Shown here piece by piece: positions 52,072-61,034 of a stretch of 64,000 bases of DNA. Each line of letters begins with the position of its first letter. Position 1 is the first letter of the stretch. The DNA lies in the NCBI GenBank assembly GCA_033856515.1, contig JAWVEY010000003.1, positions 124,001-188,000 on the forward strand, in the 5' to 3' direction. A program made the position numbers and the translations under genes. The notes below the pieces were generated by a model. It was not told where the DNA came from. It searched no databases and saw only the letters and a program-made list of their open reading frames with translations. The stretch comes from JALZKA01 sp033856515. GTDB lineage: Bacteria; Actinomycetota; Thermoleophilia; Solirubrobacterales; 70-9.

Positions 52072-52100
52072 ATCGTACCTGTCATTGACTTTGTAGTCAA
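52072..52100 (-). promoter_or_regulatory. Predicted promoter of the aminotransferase
   Basis: Minus strand: -35 TTGACT (52100-52095), 17-base spacer, -10 TACGAT (52077-52072), with a start predicted near 52065, next to GTG 52064. The -35 is the right arm of the operator, so repressor binding would block RNA polymerase. The -10 match is partial (4 of 6). Confidence 0.55.
52085..52100. promoter_or_regulatory. Operator site 2 (perfect dyad) between the aminotransferase and FAD oxidoreductase genes
   Basis: TTGACTTTGTAGTCAA: arms TTGACT/AGTCAA around TTGT, extendable by one pair to ATTGACT...AGTCAAT at 52084-52101. Nearly identical to operator site 1, 4.8 kb away. On the plus strand, TTGTAG with an 18-base spacer to TAGCTT (52115-52120) could drive the oxidoreductase. 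Confidence 0.75.
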
Positions 52101-52129
52101 TACAACGAATGTGCTAGCTTGTTGGCCGA

Positions 52130-53767
52130 ATGGGCACCTGGGATGCGATCGTGGTCGGAGGCGGGCATAACGGCCTGACCACCGGTGCGTATCTGTCGCG
52201 CGCCGGCCTTCGGACCCTCATCCTCGAGCGTCGCCCCATCCTCGGCGGCGCCTGCGTGACCGAAGAGGTCTGGCCCGGCGCCCGGGTCTCGCGCGCCTCC
52301 TACGTCGTCTCGATGCTCCAGCCAAAGGTCGTCGCCGACCTCGAGTTGAAGCGCCACGGCTACGAGGCCTATCCGCTCGATCCGGCCTACGCGGCGATGA
52401 CGCCCGACGGGCCGATCGTCTTCCACGACGACGTGGCAAAGACGTGCGAGTCGATCGCCAAGTTCTCCAAGAAGGACGCCGCTCGCTACGAGGAGTTCGA
52501 GGACCTCCTCTTCATGGCCGCCGGCTTCGTGCGCCCGATGATGATCCGCCAGCCCCCGGCCCTGGGATCGAAGGCGCCGGCCGACATCGCAGGAATTCTC
52601 AAGGAGGCCGGCCGCATCGCCGGTATGTCCCAGCGCGACGTCCAAAAGCTGGTCCGCATCTTCACGATGTCTGTGGGCGACATGCTCGACGGCTTCTTCG
52701 AGAACGACTACCTCAAGGGGTCGATCGCCTCGACGGGAGTCGTGGGAGTGTGGGCCGGCCCCTACACCCCGGGCACCGCCTACAACCTTCTCCACCACGC
52801 GCTCGGCGAGCTTGATGGCAACGTCGGCTCCTGGGGCCAGGTGATCGGTGGCATGGGCGCCATCTCCGAGGCGATCGCCTCCAGCGCGCGCTCTGCCGGC
52901 GCCGAGATCCAGACCGACGCCGAGGTCGCCTCGATCGACTCCACCGGCGGGCGCGTCACCGGCGTGACGCTCGCCGACGGCACCGTCCACACGGCGCCGA
53001 TCGTCGCCTCGGGCGCCCATCCGAAGACCACGATTCTCGACCTCGCCGACGGCGACAACTTTCCTGCCGAAGTCACCGAGGACATGGAGGCATACCGCAC
53101 GCGCGGCGCCTCGGTGAAGGTGAACATGGTCCTCTCAGAGCCGCCCGTCTACGAGGGACTCTCGGAAGAAGACTCGAAGCACCTCTTGACCGCCGGCGTC
53201 AACTACTGCCCGTCACTCGACTACCTGGAGCGCGCGTGGCAGGACGCGGTCCGCGGCGAGCCGTCGGCCAACCCCTACACCGAGCTCGAGGTACCGAGCT
53301 CGATCGACCCCTCGCTCACCGACGACGATCGCTGGATCGCGACGATGTTCACGCAGTACGGCCCAACCACCCACGAGGAGTGGCCCGACGGCGCCCGCGA
53401 GCGCTACGCCGACAAATGCGTCGAGAACATGGCGCAGTTCGCACCCAACCTGCCCGGCGCGATCATGGAGCGGGAGGTGCTTGCGCCGCCGGACCTCGAG
53501 GACATCTTCGGCCTCCAGGGCGGCTCGATCTTCCAGGGCGAGCAGGATCTGGCCCAGATGGCCTTCATGCGCCCCTCCCCCATGCTCGCCCAGTACGCCA
53601 CGCCGCTCGAGGGCCTCTATCTCTGCGGCGCCGGCACCCACCCGGGCGGCGGTGTCATGGCCGCCTCCGGACACAACGCCGCCCAGCGGATCCTCAAGGA
53701 CCGCAAGCGGGCGAACGGCCTGCGTGGCCGCTTCCGGGCGCGCAAGCGCGCGGCAGTGCCTGCCTGA
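52130..53767 (+). CDS. Phytoene-desaturase-like (PYROXD2-type) FAD oxidoreductase
   Basis: 545 residues. Starts MGTWDAIVVGGGHNGLTTGAYLSRAGLRTLILERRPILGGACVTEE, the dinucleotide-binding motif with the ERR..GGA extension of carotenoid-desaturase/amine-oxidase flavoproteins. C-terminal FAD motif GLYLCGAGTHPGGGVMAASGHNAA. The HNG form of the first motif and overall length match the PYROXD2-like branch, whose substrates are mostly unknown. ATG 52130 has no ribosome-binding site and sits about 10 bases after a -10-like TAGCTT, suggesting a leaderless message controlled from operator site 2. Confidence 0.87.
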   Translation: MGTWDAIVVGGGHNGLTTGAYLSRAGLRTLILERRPILGGACVTEEVWPGARVSRASYVVSMLQPKVVADLELKRHGYEAYPLDPAYAAMTPDGPIVFHDDVAKTCESIAKFSKKDAARYEEFEDLLFMAAGFVRPMMIRQPPALGSKAPADIAGILKEAGRIAGMSQRDVQKLVRIFTMSVGDMLDGFFENDYLKGSIASTGVVGVWAGPYTPGTAYNLLHHALGELDGNVGSWGQVIGGMGAISEAIASSARSAGAEIQTDAEVASIDSTGGRVTGVTLADGTVHTAPIVASGAHPKTTILDLADGDNFPAEVTEDMEAYRTRGASVKVNMVLSEPPVYEGLSEEDSKHLLTAGVNYCPSLDYLERAWQDAVRGEPSANPYTELEVPSSIDPSLTDDDRWIATMFTQYGPTTHEEWPDGARERYADKCVENMAQFAPNLPGAIMEREVLAPPDLEDIFGLQGGSIFQGEQDLAQMAFMRPSPMLAQYATPLEGLYLCGAGTHPGGGVMAASGHNAAQRILKDRKRANGLRGRFRARKRAAVPA

Positions 53768-53806
53768 GCAGCGCGGGCGCCCAAACAGGCACCGTAGGAT
53801 TCACGC

Positions 53807-55546
53807 ATGAAGATGGTCGCGGGCACACGCCACGGATTGGCAGGTCTTGCGGCGCTGGTCGCTGCGCTCACGCTCGCCGGGCCCGCCGTGGGCCACCCAG
53901 GCGACACCGGCAAGCTCGACCTCACTGAAGACTTCGGCACCCCCGCGAACCCGATGGAGGTGCCGGCGGCCAAGGCCCAGCGCGCCGCCGAGCCTCCCCT
54001 TGAGCCAACGCCTGGGATCCCGTGTGGCCCAGGCTCGCGTCCCGAAACGGACATCCAGGGCCGCGTGCCGCAGGAGGACTTCGACTCCGGCCGCGCCGCC
54101 AAGGGCTATACCTGCAACACGAAGCAGCTCGGCTCGTATGAGATCCCGAACACAACCGGATCGATCGGCGGCTTCAAGGTCGAGCGCTACGTCGACGACG
54201 ACGGCCACGAGTGCGCTTACTACGACACGACCCTCCTCAGCCCAACAAACATCTTCGACGGCGAGGCCGGCGTGAACGTGATGGACATGTCGGATCCGAA
54301 GAACCCGGTCAGGACCACTCGTCTCATCACGCCGGCGATGCTTTCGCCGCACGAGTCGCTGGTCGTGAGCCAGGAACGGGGCGTCCTTGCAGCCGTGCTC
54401 GGCAACCCGGCATTCAACGTCGGCGTCGTTGACCTCTACGACATCTCCCAAGACTGCCGCGCCCCGGTTTTCAAGTCATCGCTGCCGATCGGCGTTTTCG
54501 GCCACGAGTCGGGCATGGCGCCCGACGGCAACACTTTCTATTCCGCCTCGCCCGGGACGTCGACCCTGGTCGCGGTCGACATCTCCAATCTCACGCTCCC
54601 GGTCCCGCTCTGGTACGGCGATTACGACTCCCACGGCCTCTCGATCTCGAACTCAGGCAATCGCGCCTACGTGGCGGGAACGGGCTCGGGCCTCCACATC
54701 CTCGATACCACCGAGATTCAGGATCGGGTCCCGAACCCGACCGTGACCGAGCTCTCCAATCTCACCTGGGGGTCGATGTCCATCCCTCAGAACGCGATCC
54801 CGGTCAAGATCGACGGCAAGGAGTACGTCGTCGAGATCGACGAGTTCGGAGGACAGTCGGAGGTCGGTGCGGGACGCATCATCAACATCGAGGACGAGAC
54901 CGCGCCGAAGGTCGTCTCGAACCTCCGCCTCGCCGTTCACCAGCCTGAGAACTTTGCCGATCAGGCGGGCGACCCGGGCGCCAACATCCCGCTTCAGAGC
55001 TACGCCGGGCACTACTGCAACGTTCCGCAGCGTAAGGACCCGGGCATCGTCGCGTGCTCGATGATCCTCTCCGGCCTCCGCGTCTTCGACATCCGCGATC
55101 CGAAGCACCCGAAGGAGATCGCCTACTTCAATGCGCCGATCAAGGACCGCCTGATTCTCGAATCGTCGAACTGGGCGATGTCAAGCCCCGCCTTCGACGC
55201 CGAAAACGCGGAGATCTGGTACTCGGACGGCTTCCAGGGCTTCTATACCGTCAAGGTGACGAACGACGTCTGGCCCTTCCCGAAGTGCAAGGGCCGCGAG
55301 GCGACGATCACCTCGACCAAGAAGGTCCTCCGCGGCACGAACAAGCGCGACGTCATCGTCGGCCTCAGAAAGACCGACAAGATCAACGGCGGGCGAGGCG
55401 ATGACCTCATCTGCGGGCGCGGCGGCACCGACCTCCTCAAGGGCGGTCGCGGCGACGACGAGCTCCGCGGCGGCCGCGGGCACGACCGCTTCGTTGGCGG
55501 GCCGGGCCGTGACCGCTTCGTCAGCGGCAAGGTCCTGAGCGACTAG
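53807..55546 (+). CDS. Secreted LVIVD-type beta-propeller with C-terminal RTX repeats
   Basis: 579 residues. Signal peptide (MKMVAGTRHGLAGLAALVAALTLAG, cleavage near AVGH). Residues about 120-480 contain repeated blade-like units with conserved DISD/DIRDPKHPK strands (GVNVMDMSDPKNPVRT, VVDLYDISQD, LVAVDISNLTLP, LRVFDIRDPKHPKEIAYF), as in LVIVD/choice-of-anchor propellers. The last 70 residues are hemolysin-type Ca repeats (GGRGDDLICGRGGTDLLKGGRGDDELRGGRGHD). Probably a cell-surface protein that folds on exported Ca; ligand unknown. Confidence 0.82.
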   Translation: MKMVAGTRHGLAGLAALVAALTLAGPAVGHPGDTGKLDLTEDFGTPANPMEVPAAKAQRAAEPPLEPTPGIPCGPGSRPETDIQGRVPQEDFDSGRAAKGYTCNTKQLGSYEIPNTTGSIGGFKVERYVDDDGHECAYYDTTLLSPTNIFDGEAGVNVMDMSDPKNPVRTTRLITPAMLSPHESLVVSQERGVLAAVLGNPAFNVGVVDLYDISQDCRAPVFKSSLPIGVFGHESGMAPDGNTFYSASPGTSTLVAVDISNLTLPVPLWYGDYDSHGLSISNSGNRAYVAGTGSGLHILDTTEIQDRVPNPTVTELSNLTWGSMSIPQNAIPVKIDGKEYVVEIDEFGGQSEVGAGRIINIEDETAPKVVSNLRLAVHQPENFADQAGDPGANIPLQSYAGHYCNVPQRKDPGIVACSMILSGLRVFDIRDPKHPKEIAYFNAPIKDRLILESSNWAMSSPAFDAENAEIWYSDGFQGFYTVKVTNDVWPFPKCKGREATITSTKKVLRGTNKRDVIVGLRKTDKINGGRGDDLICGRGGTDLLKGGRGDDELRGGRGHDRFVGGPGRDRFVSGKVLSD

Positions 55547-55552
55547 ATCCGA

Positions 55553-55918
55553 CTACTCGCTCTCGTAGGGCGCGTAGCGGTGGTGCAGCATCAGGTCGTT
55601 GCCGTCCGGATCACGGAAGAGGGCCATGTGGCAGACGCCCGTATCCATCGTGTCCGCCAGAAACTCGACGCCCTTGCCCTCGAGTTCTGCGCGCGCGGCC
55701 GCAACATCGTCCACGTGAAGTGCGGGATGGGCGTTCCGCTGCGGCTCGAACGTCATGCCGAACTTCTCGGGCTCCCAGATGCCGAAACATGTGTCGCCGG
55801 CCCAGAAGTCGTATTGGGCTCTCTGGTCCTGACGCAAGCCGAGCGTCTCCACATAGAACTTCTTGGCGCGGTCGGCGTCTTGAGAGGGAACGCCGATGAA
55901 GTCGAGTTTGCTGATCAA
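55553..55918 (-). CDS. VOC-family (glyoxalase-like) protein
   Basis: 121 residues, one VOC unit: ISKLDFIGVPSQDADRAKKFYVETLGLRQDQ, GDTCFGIWEPE, HPALHVDDVAAARAELEGKGVEF and DPDGNDLMLHHRY. Begins MISKLDF. The family includes glyoxalases, dioxygenases and resistance proteins; metal-ligand residues are partly kept. Convergent with the preceding LVIVD gene and divergent from the amine oxidase by 62 bp. Confidence 0.85.
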   Translation of the reverse strand: MISKLDFIGVPSQDADRAKKFYVETLGLRQDQRAQYDFWAGDTCFGIWEPEKFGMTFEPQRNAHPALHVDDVAAARAELEGKGVEFLADTMDTGVCHMALFRDPDGNDLMLHHRYAPYESE

Positions 55919-55980
55919 GGGATGCCTCCTGGAGTCGGTATCGGGGTGATAGCCCTTCTGAAGCTGCGAAGCTAACCGAA

Positions 55981-57474
55981 GTGGCAGAACAGGGACACCG
56001 AATAAGCCGGAGACGACTGGTGGGAAGCGCCGCGGCAGGAGCTGCCGGCGTCGCGCTCGGTGCCGATGCCGCCGCCGCGAAGCCCAAGTCCTCGCATCTC
56101 AGCGCTGACGTCGTAATCGTCGGCGCCGGACTGGCCGGGATGACTGCCGCGCTCGATCTGACCGATGCCGGGAAGTCCGTGGTGGTCCTGGAGGCCCGCG
56201 ATCGCGTGGGTGGCAGGGTCCACAACCACAAGATCTCGGGAGGCGAGATCTCGGAGAAGGGCGGCACTTTCACCGGTCCGACCCAGGACCGCATCCAGGC
56301 GATGGCGGAACGCTTCAACGTCGACACCTTCCCAACCTTTGCGACTGGCGACAACGTCTATGTGAACTCGCTCGGCCAGCGATCGACATATACGGACATG
56401 CCGCCATTCGGCACCGCGCCCCCGGATCCGCTCATCGTGGGCGATCTGGCGACGGTCGTCGCTCAGCTCGACCAAATGGCGACCGAGATCGACGTCGAGG
56501 CGCCCTACGACGCGCCACAGGCGGCGGCGCGCGACGGGCAGACCTTTGAGTCCTGGATCAACGACAACGCGGTGACCCCGCAGTTCAAGGCGCTCGTGCC
56601 GGTCGCCACCCGGCCGATCTTTGGCGCCGAGCCGCGCGAGATCTCGCTCCTCTACGTCCTCTTCTACATCGCCGCTTCGGGGAACGAGCAGAACGTCGGC
56701 ACCTTCGAGCGCAACTTCAATACGCAGGGAGGCGCGCAGGAGAGCCGATTCGTCGGAGGCACCGGACGCATAACCGAGCGGATGGCAAAGGCCCTCGGGA
56801 AGCGCATCGTGCTGAAAGCGCCGGTGACCCGCATCAAGCAGACAAAAGCCGGCGTCACGGTGCATGGGAAGGGCGTGAGCGTGCGCGCGAAGCGGGTGAT
56901 CGTTGCCATTCCGCCCGCCCTGGCCAGCCGAATCACGTACAAGCCGCTTATGCCGTCCCGGCGCGACCAGCTCACCCAGAGGATCTCGCAGGGCACCCTA
57001 ATGAAGGCGACCTGTGTCTACGACGAGCCGTTCTGGCGCGAGGACGGGCTCAACGGAACAGTTGTCTCATACGAGGGGCCGGTCAACGTGACCTACGACG
57101 CCTCCCCGCCCGACGGCTCGCCAGGCGTGATCTTCGGCTTCATTGGCGGCGATGTGGCGCGCGACTTTCGCGACCTGACGCCGAGCGCTCGCAAGGCCGC
57201 GGTCCTCGCCAACTTCACGAAGTACTACGGAGCCGAAGCTGGAAGCCCGAAGGACTACTTCGAATCCGACTGGCCGGGCGAGCAATGGTCCAGAGGCGGG
57301 CCTGTCGGCTTCACGTCCCCAGGCGCTCTTTACGCGTACGGACGATCGCTCCGAGAGCCGGTCGGGCGCATCCATTGGGCGGGAACCGAGACGGCGGGTT
57401 ATTGGGTCGGCTACATGGACGGCGCCGTCCGCTCGGGTGAACGGGTGGCGGCTGAAGTCCTGGCCGAGCTCTGA
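55981..57474 (+). CDS. Tat-exported flavin amine oxidase
   Basis: 497 residues from GTG 55981. SRRRLVGSAAAGAAGVALGADA is a twin-arginine signal, so it is exported folded with FAD. Mature start ADVVIVGAGLAGMTAALDLTDAGKSVVVLEARDRVGGRVHN is the amine-oxidase FAD motif, and the C-terminal HWAGTETAGYWVGYMDGAVRSGERVA is the MAO/polyamine-oxidase flavin-binding end. It would oxidise a primary or secondary amine with O2, giving aldehyde, ammonia and H2O2. It lies 2.2 kb from the amine regulon but carries no copy of its operator. The chrA gene begins 2 bases after its stop. Confidence 0.88.
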   Translation: MAEQGHRISRRRLVGSAAAGAAGVALGADAAAAKPKSSHLSADVVIVGAGLAGMTAALDLTDAGKSVVVLEARDRVGGRVHNHKISGGEISEKGGTFTGPTQDRIQAMAERFNVDTFPTFATGDNVYVNSLGQRSTYTDMPPFGTAPPDPLIVGDLATVVAQLDQMATEIDVEAPYDAPQAAARDGQTFESWINDNAVTPQFKALVPVATRPIFGAEPREISLLYVLFYIAASGNEQNVGTFERNFNTQGGAQESRFVGGTGRITERMAKALGKRIVLKAPVTRIKQTKAGVTVHGKGVSVRAKRVIVAIPPALASRITYKPLMPSRRDQLTQRISQGTLMKATCVYDEPFWREDGLNGTVVSYEGPVNVTYDASPPDGSPGVIFGFIGGDVARDFRDLTPSARKAAVLANFTKYYGAEAGSPKDYFESDWPGEQWSRGGPVGFTSPGALYAYGRSLREPVGRIHWAGTETAGYWVGYMDGAVRSGERVAAEVLAEL

Positions 57475-57476
57475 AC

Positions 57477-58616
57477 TTGGAGTCCCCCAGGTCGCTCTTC
57501 CTGCGCTTTCTCAGGTTCGGTCTCCTCGCGTGGGGTGGCCCGGCGGCTCAGATCGCGTTGATCAAGCAGGAATGCGTCGACGAGGAGCGCTGGGTGTCCG
57601 AGGAGGCGTTCACCAAGACGCTCGCCGTCTACCAGATCCTTCCCGGACCTGAGGCCTCAGAGCTCGCGATCTACTTCGGGCGCATCCGCGGCGGGAAATT
57701 GGGCGCCTTTGCGGCAGGGCTCGGCTTCGTCTTGCCTGGGTTTCTACTGATGCTGGCCTTTTCGATCCTGTATGTGAAGGCCGACCTTGCGGGGAGCCTG
57801 GACGAGCTGTTCTACGGCCTGACCGCGGCCGTGGGTGCCATAGTCGCCCGAGCAGTCATCAGGCTCAGCCGAACGTTCGTTACCGATGTTCCGTTGGCAC
57901 TCATCGCGGTTGCGGCGTTCGCCTTGACCCTGTTCGCGTCAGCAAACTTCGCGCTCGTCTTGCTAGGGGCTGGGCTCGCGTACGAGCTATGGAAGAACGG
58001 CGAACGCCTTGTGCGCCGCGCGAACTCGTTCTCGCTCGCACCGCTCGTGCTGGCAGTGGTCGCCGGCGGGGTCACACTCTCCCTCACCGCGGAGCTGTTC
58101 TGGGAAGGCTTGAAAGCCGGGCTTGTGACCTTCGGCGGCGCCTTCACCGTAATCCCGTTCCTCCACGACTCCGTCGTCGGCGGGCACGCCTGGATCACGG
58201 AGAGCCAATTCGTCGACGGCCTCGCGATCGGGGGCGTCCTCCCCGGTCCGCTCGTCATCTTCTCGACGTTCATCGGATACTTGACCGGTGGGTTGGCGGG
58301 CTCCCTCGCCATCACGCTCGGCATCTTCCTGCCGGCCTTCGTCTTTCCGATCTTCTTCCACCATTCGCTGGTCGCTATCGCCGAGAACCGGCGGCTCCAC
58401 CCGTTTCTGCTCGGCGTCGCGGCCGGAGTGACGGGGCTGATCGCAGCCGTGACTGTGGACATCGTCGATACGAGCGTTGTGGATGTACCCACGGCGATCC
58501 TCGCCATCGGGGCCTTTATCGTCCTCATGCGCTGGCATGCGAAGCTGGCGATCGTCGGCGTGGTCTTCGGATGTGGCTTGATCGGGATCGCACTTCAGGC
58601 GACAGGCGTCGTCTAG
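57477..58616 (+). CDS. chrA: ChrA-type chromate transporter
   Basis: 379 residues from TTG 57477, two bases after the amine-oxidase stop. Two CHR domains: LRFGLLAWGGPAAQIALIKQECVDEERW and VYQILPGPEASELAIYFG in the first; GLKAGLVTFGGAFTVIPFLHD and GLAIGGVLPGPLVIFSTFIGYLTGG in the second. About 10 membrane helices. Exports chromate or a similar oxyanion, or sulfate in some hosts. The name rests on family membership; no chromate regulon is seen. Confidence 0.88.
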   Translation: MESPRSLFLRFLRFGLLAWGGPAAQIALIKQECVDEERWVSEEAFTKTLAVYQILPGPEASELAIYFGRIRGGKLGAFAAGLGFVLPGFLLMLAFSILYVKADLAGSLDELFYGLTAAVGAIVARAVIRLSRTFVTDVPLALIAVAAFALTLFASANFALVLLGAGLAYELWKNGERLVRRANSFSLAPLVLAVVAGGVTLSLTAELFWEGLKAGLVTFGGAFTVIPFLHDSVVGGHAWITESQFVDGLAIGGVLPGPLVIFSTFIGYLTGGLAGSLAITLGIFLPAFVFPIFFHHSLVAIAENRRLHPFLLGVAAGVTGLIAAVTVDIVDTSVVDVPTAILAIGAFIVLMRWHAKLAIVGVVFGCGLIGIALQATGVV

Positions 58617-58643
58617 CGCCATTGAGCCTCGTACGCTCTGAGC

Positions 58644-58934
58644 ATGCCTGAGATCAAGGACGCCGTCGCGCTCGTCACTGACGCCGCGAATGTAAGCCGC
58701 ATGCACGCCCCGGGGCCCGAAGAGAGGTTTTCGGTCAATCAGTCGCGCGTCATCCGGGGCCTCCGCGACGCGGGGGCCGGCAAGGCCGAGGCGCGGGAAC
58801 TCGCGTTCAATGCGGTCGAAGAGGTCGGTGGAGCCGTTGAGATCCATGCCAGCCGCGGAATGGCCGCCAGGGGCGGCAAAGGCGATGCCACCGACGAGGT
58901 CTGGTGGGTACCGAAGAGCGCGGTCCGCTTCTAG
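58644..58934 (+). CDS. Small hypothetical protein
   Basis: 96 residues, no signal or membrane segment. N-terminal PEIKDAVALVTDAANVSRMHAPGPEERFSVNQSRVIRGLRDAGAGKAEARELAFNAVEEVGG is likely helical; the end (VEIHASRGMAARGGKGDATDEVWWVPKSAVRF) looks like a beta-hairpin. Not recognised. The gene is separate from chrA (27-bp gap). Confidence 0.6.
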   Translation: MPEIKDAVALVTDAANVSRMHAPGPEERFSVNQSRVIRGLRDAGAGKAEARELAFNAVEEVGGAVEIHASRGMAARGGKGDATDEVWWVPKSAVRF

Positions 58935-58942
58935 ACCACTTG

Positions 58943-58961
58943 GCCGCTTAGGCCCAGCGGC
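58943..58961. terminator. Weak hairpin between convergent genes
   Basis: GCCGCT (58943-58948) pairs with AGCGGC (58956-58961) over a 7-base loop, in the 32-bp gap between the small hypothetical gene (58934) and the GGDEF/HD-GYP gene (58967). No T-run. Confidence 0.35.
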
Positions 58962-58966
58962 GCAGC

Positions 58967-60961
58967 TCAGTTAAGGGAGCCCGCAGGAGCCGGCTCGATC
59001 GGAGCTCTTCCCTCGATGGCGCAGAACACTTCCACGAGATCGGGGTCGAACTGCGTGCCAGCACAAGCGCGTAGCTCGGCAAGAGCCTCCCTTCGCGAGA
59101 GTGCTTCGCTGTAGGGCCGTTTCGAGGTCATCGCGTCGAACGCATCGCAGATGCTCACGATCCGCGCTCCGAGGGGAGCCATTTCGCCAACCAGGCCATC
59201 GGGGTAGCCGCGCCCGTCCCATCGTTCGTGCGAGGAGCGGACCAAGGTGGCGACCGGCCTCATGGCGGGAGTCGCATTCAGGATCTTGTACCCGATCATG
59301 GTGTGGCGTCGCATCAGGTCCCATTCGCTCTCGCTGAGAGGCCCGGGCCTGTCCAGAATCTCTTGAGGTATTGCGACCTTGCCGATGTCGTGGAACTCGG
59401 CGGCACGCCCGATGACATCGATTTCCTCGTAGCCCAAACCCAGTTCCACTCCGACCGCCATCGCCAGTCTCGCGACCTCGTCGAAATGCTCCTTCAGATA
59501 GGGATCGTGCTGCTTGAAGATGCGCCTGAAGATCTCCTGCATCTGAGTGGTGCCGCGCATGGTTCGATTTGCCTTCTCGGCGTACATCCGCTGGTCGACG
59601 AGACCCAGCGCTTCGGAAGCCGAGTCCGCCTCCTTCGGAAGCACGGCCCACCCGCACGACGCTGTCACCGCGAAACCCGCGCCCTGCTCGGAGAGGGCGG
59701 TCCTCGCGCACTCCGCCACAGTCGCCGGGTTTTTCCCGGCTAGCGGCATCAAGACGCAAAACTCATCCCCTCCGAGGCGGAAGACGCTGTCGTCAAGGGG
59801 GACGTCATTGGACAGGTTCTCCCCAAGCCTGCGTAAAAGGAGGTCGCCGGCGGGGTGGCCGAAGCTGTCGTTGTAGAACTTGAATCCGTCCAGGTCCAGT
59901 AACGCGAAGAAGTAGGGCATGGGGTCATGGCCTTCTCGCGCGAGGACGCGGCCGAGCGTGATCGAAAGCCCTCTTCGGTTGCCGAGACCGGTGAGAACGT
60001 CGGTTATCGAGTCGTCGTGAAGCTCAGCCACCAGTCGGTTGTTTTCCCGAAAGCTCATCCCAAGCCTGACCAGCACAGCGAGGATTGTCGCCTCGGCAAG
60101 CCACACGGACGCCCCACTCAGCTCGCTGTAGTGATCCCACGCAAGTACCGCGGCAGCCAGGAGCCCGAAGCCGACTGGCAGCAGAATCGCCGAGCGGTAG
60201 CCCAAGCGTTGACCAAGCGGCGAAGAGGTCGAGCGGTAGGCGCCGAACGCGATGACGAGCGCTCCGATCGGCCAGCCTAGGTCGATGATTCCGCCGTTGT
60301 ACGTATCGGTTGCGACCTGATACAGGTAGAAGGCATCCCCCAAACTCCAGATTAGAAGCCCGGCGCCCACGGCGACCAAAGCGCCGGCGCCGCGAAAACC
60401 GCTGACGGCCAGCGCACCGACCACGAAGGAAACCAGGAGCAGGTCCCCGAGCGGATAGGCGAGGTTGGTCAGGACTGCGGAAGGGTCACCTTTTGTGAGG
60501 CCGACGAGCGCCGGGCTGAGGAGTGCGGTGGCAACTGCGGCTGCCGCGAGCGCTCCGATCATTCCATCGAACCACTGTGCGGCCGTGAAGCGGCCGACTC
60601 GCTGGCGGATCAAAAGCCCGATGCCCACGAAGAAGCATGGAATGGCGGCCAGATAGCCGAAGTCCGCCCAAGACGGGAATGGGATCTCTTCGGTGCCCTG
60701 GAGCACATCGGTGTAGTAGAAGTTGCCGAGCGCCCAGGCCAAGAGCCCAATCCCGAAGGCAATCCAAGCGACCGACGACACGCCCTTTCGGAAGCTCTGC
60801 ACGAAACAGGCCGCGCTGGTCATCAATACGACCCCGTTGTAGATCCAGTTCATAGCCGGGACAGAACTGCGCGGCTCTCCCATAAGCATCCACACGGCGT
60901 ACGCCACAACGCCCAGGGTGCCGACGAGAATCGGCGCCAGGCGCCAGTTTGGAGAAAGCAT
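58967..60961 (-). CDS. Membrane GGDEF/HD-GYP cyclic-di-GMP protein
   Basis: 664 residues. About nine N-terminal membrane helices (residues 8-300), then GGDEF domain 320-470 with intact RLGGDEF at 397-401 and GLGNRRGL at its start, then an HD-GYP domain 485-650 with HDIGK (His524) and RWDGRGYPDG. Thus one chain carries both a diguanylate cyclase and a phosphodiesterase signature. The inhibitory I-site RxxD before GGDEF is replaced by PLDD, so product inhibition there should be lost. The helical front end probably senses a membrane-associated signal. No neighbouring c-di-GMP effector is recognised. Confidence 0.92.
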   Translation of the reverse strand: MLSPNWRLAPILVGTLGVVAYAVWMLMGEPRSSVPAMNWIYNGVVLMTSAACFVQSFRKGVSSVAWIAFGIGLLAWALGNFYYTDVLQGTEEIPFPSWADFGYLAAIPCFFVGIGLLIRQRVGRFTAAQWFDGMIGALAAAAVATALLSPALVGLTKGDPSAVLTNLAYPLGDLLLVSFVVGALAVSGFRGAGALVAVGAGLLIWSLGDAFYLYQVATDTYNGGIIDLGWPIGALVIAFGAYRSTSSPLGQRLGYRSAILLPVGFGLLAAAVLAWDHYSELSGASVWLAEATILAVLVRLGMSFRENNRLVAELHDDSITDVLTGLGNRRGLSITLGRVLAREGHDPMPYFFALLDLDGFKFYNDSFGHPAGDLLLRRLGENLSNDVPLDDSVFRLGGDEFCVLMPLAGKNPATVAECARTALSEQGAGFAVTASCGWAVLPKEADSASEALGLVDQRMYAEKANRTMRGTTQMQEIFRRIFKQHDPYLKEHFDEVARLAMAVGVELGLGYEEIDVIGRAAEFHDIGKVAIPQEILDRPGPLSESEWDLMRRHTMIGYKILNATPAMRPVATLVRSSHERWDGRGYPDGLVGEMAPLGARIVSICDAFDAMTSKRPYSEALSRREALAELRACAGTQFDPDLVEVFCAIEGRAPIEPAPAGSLN

Positions 60962-61034
60962 CTACATACCCCATCGACAGCTTGGCCCCCCCAGCATGAG
61001 CCGATGGCGCGCATTGGCGCGTGAGAACGGCGCT

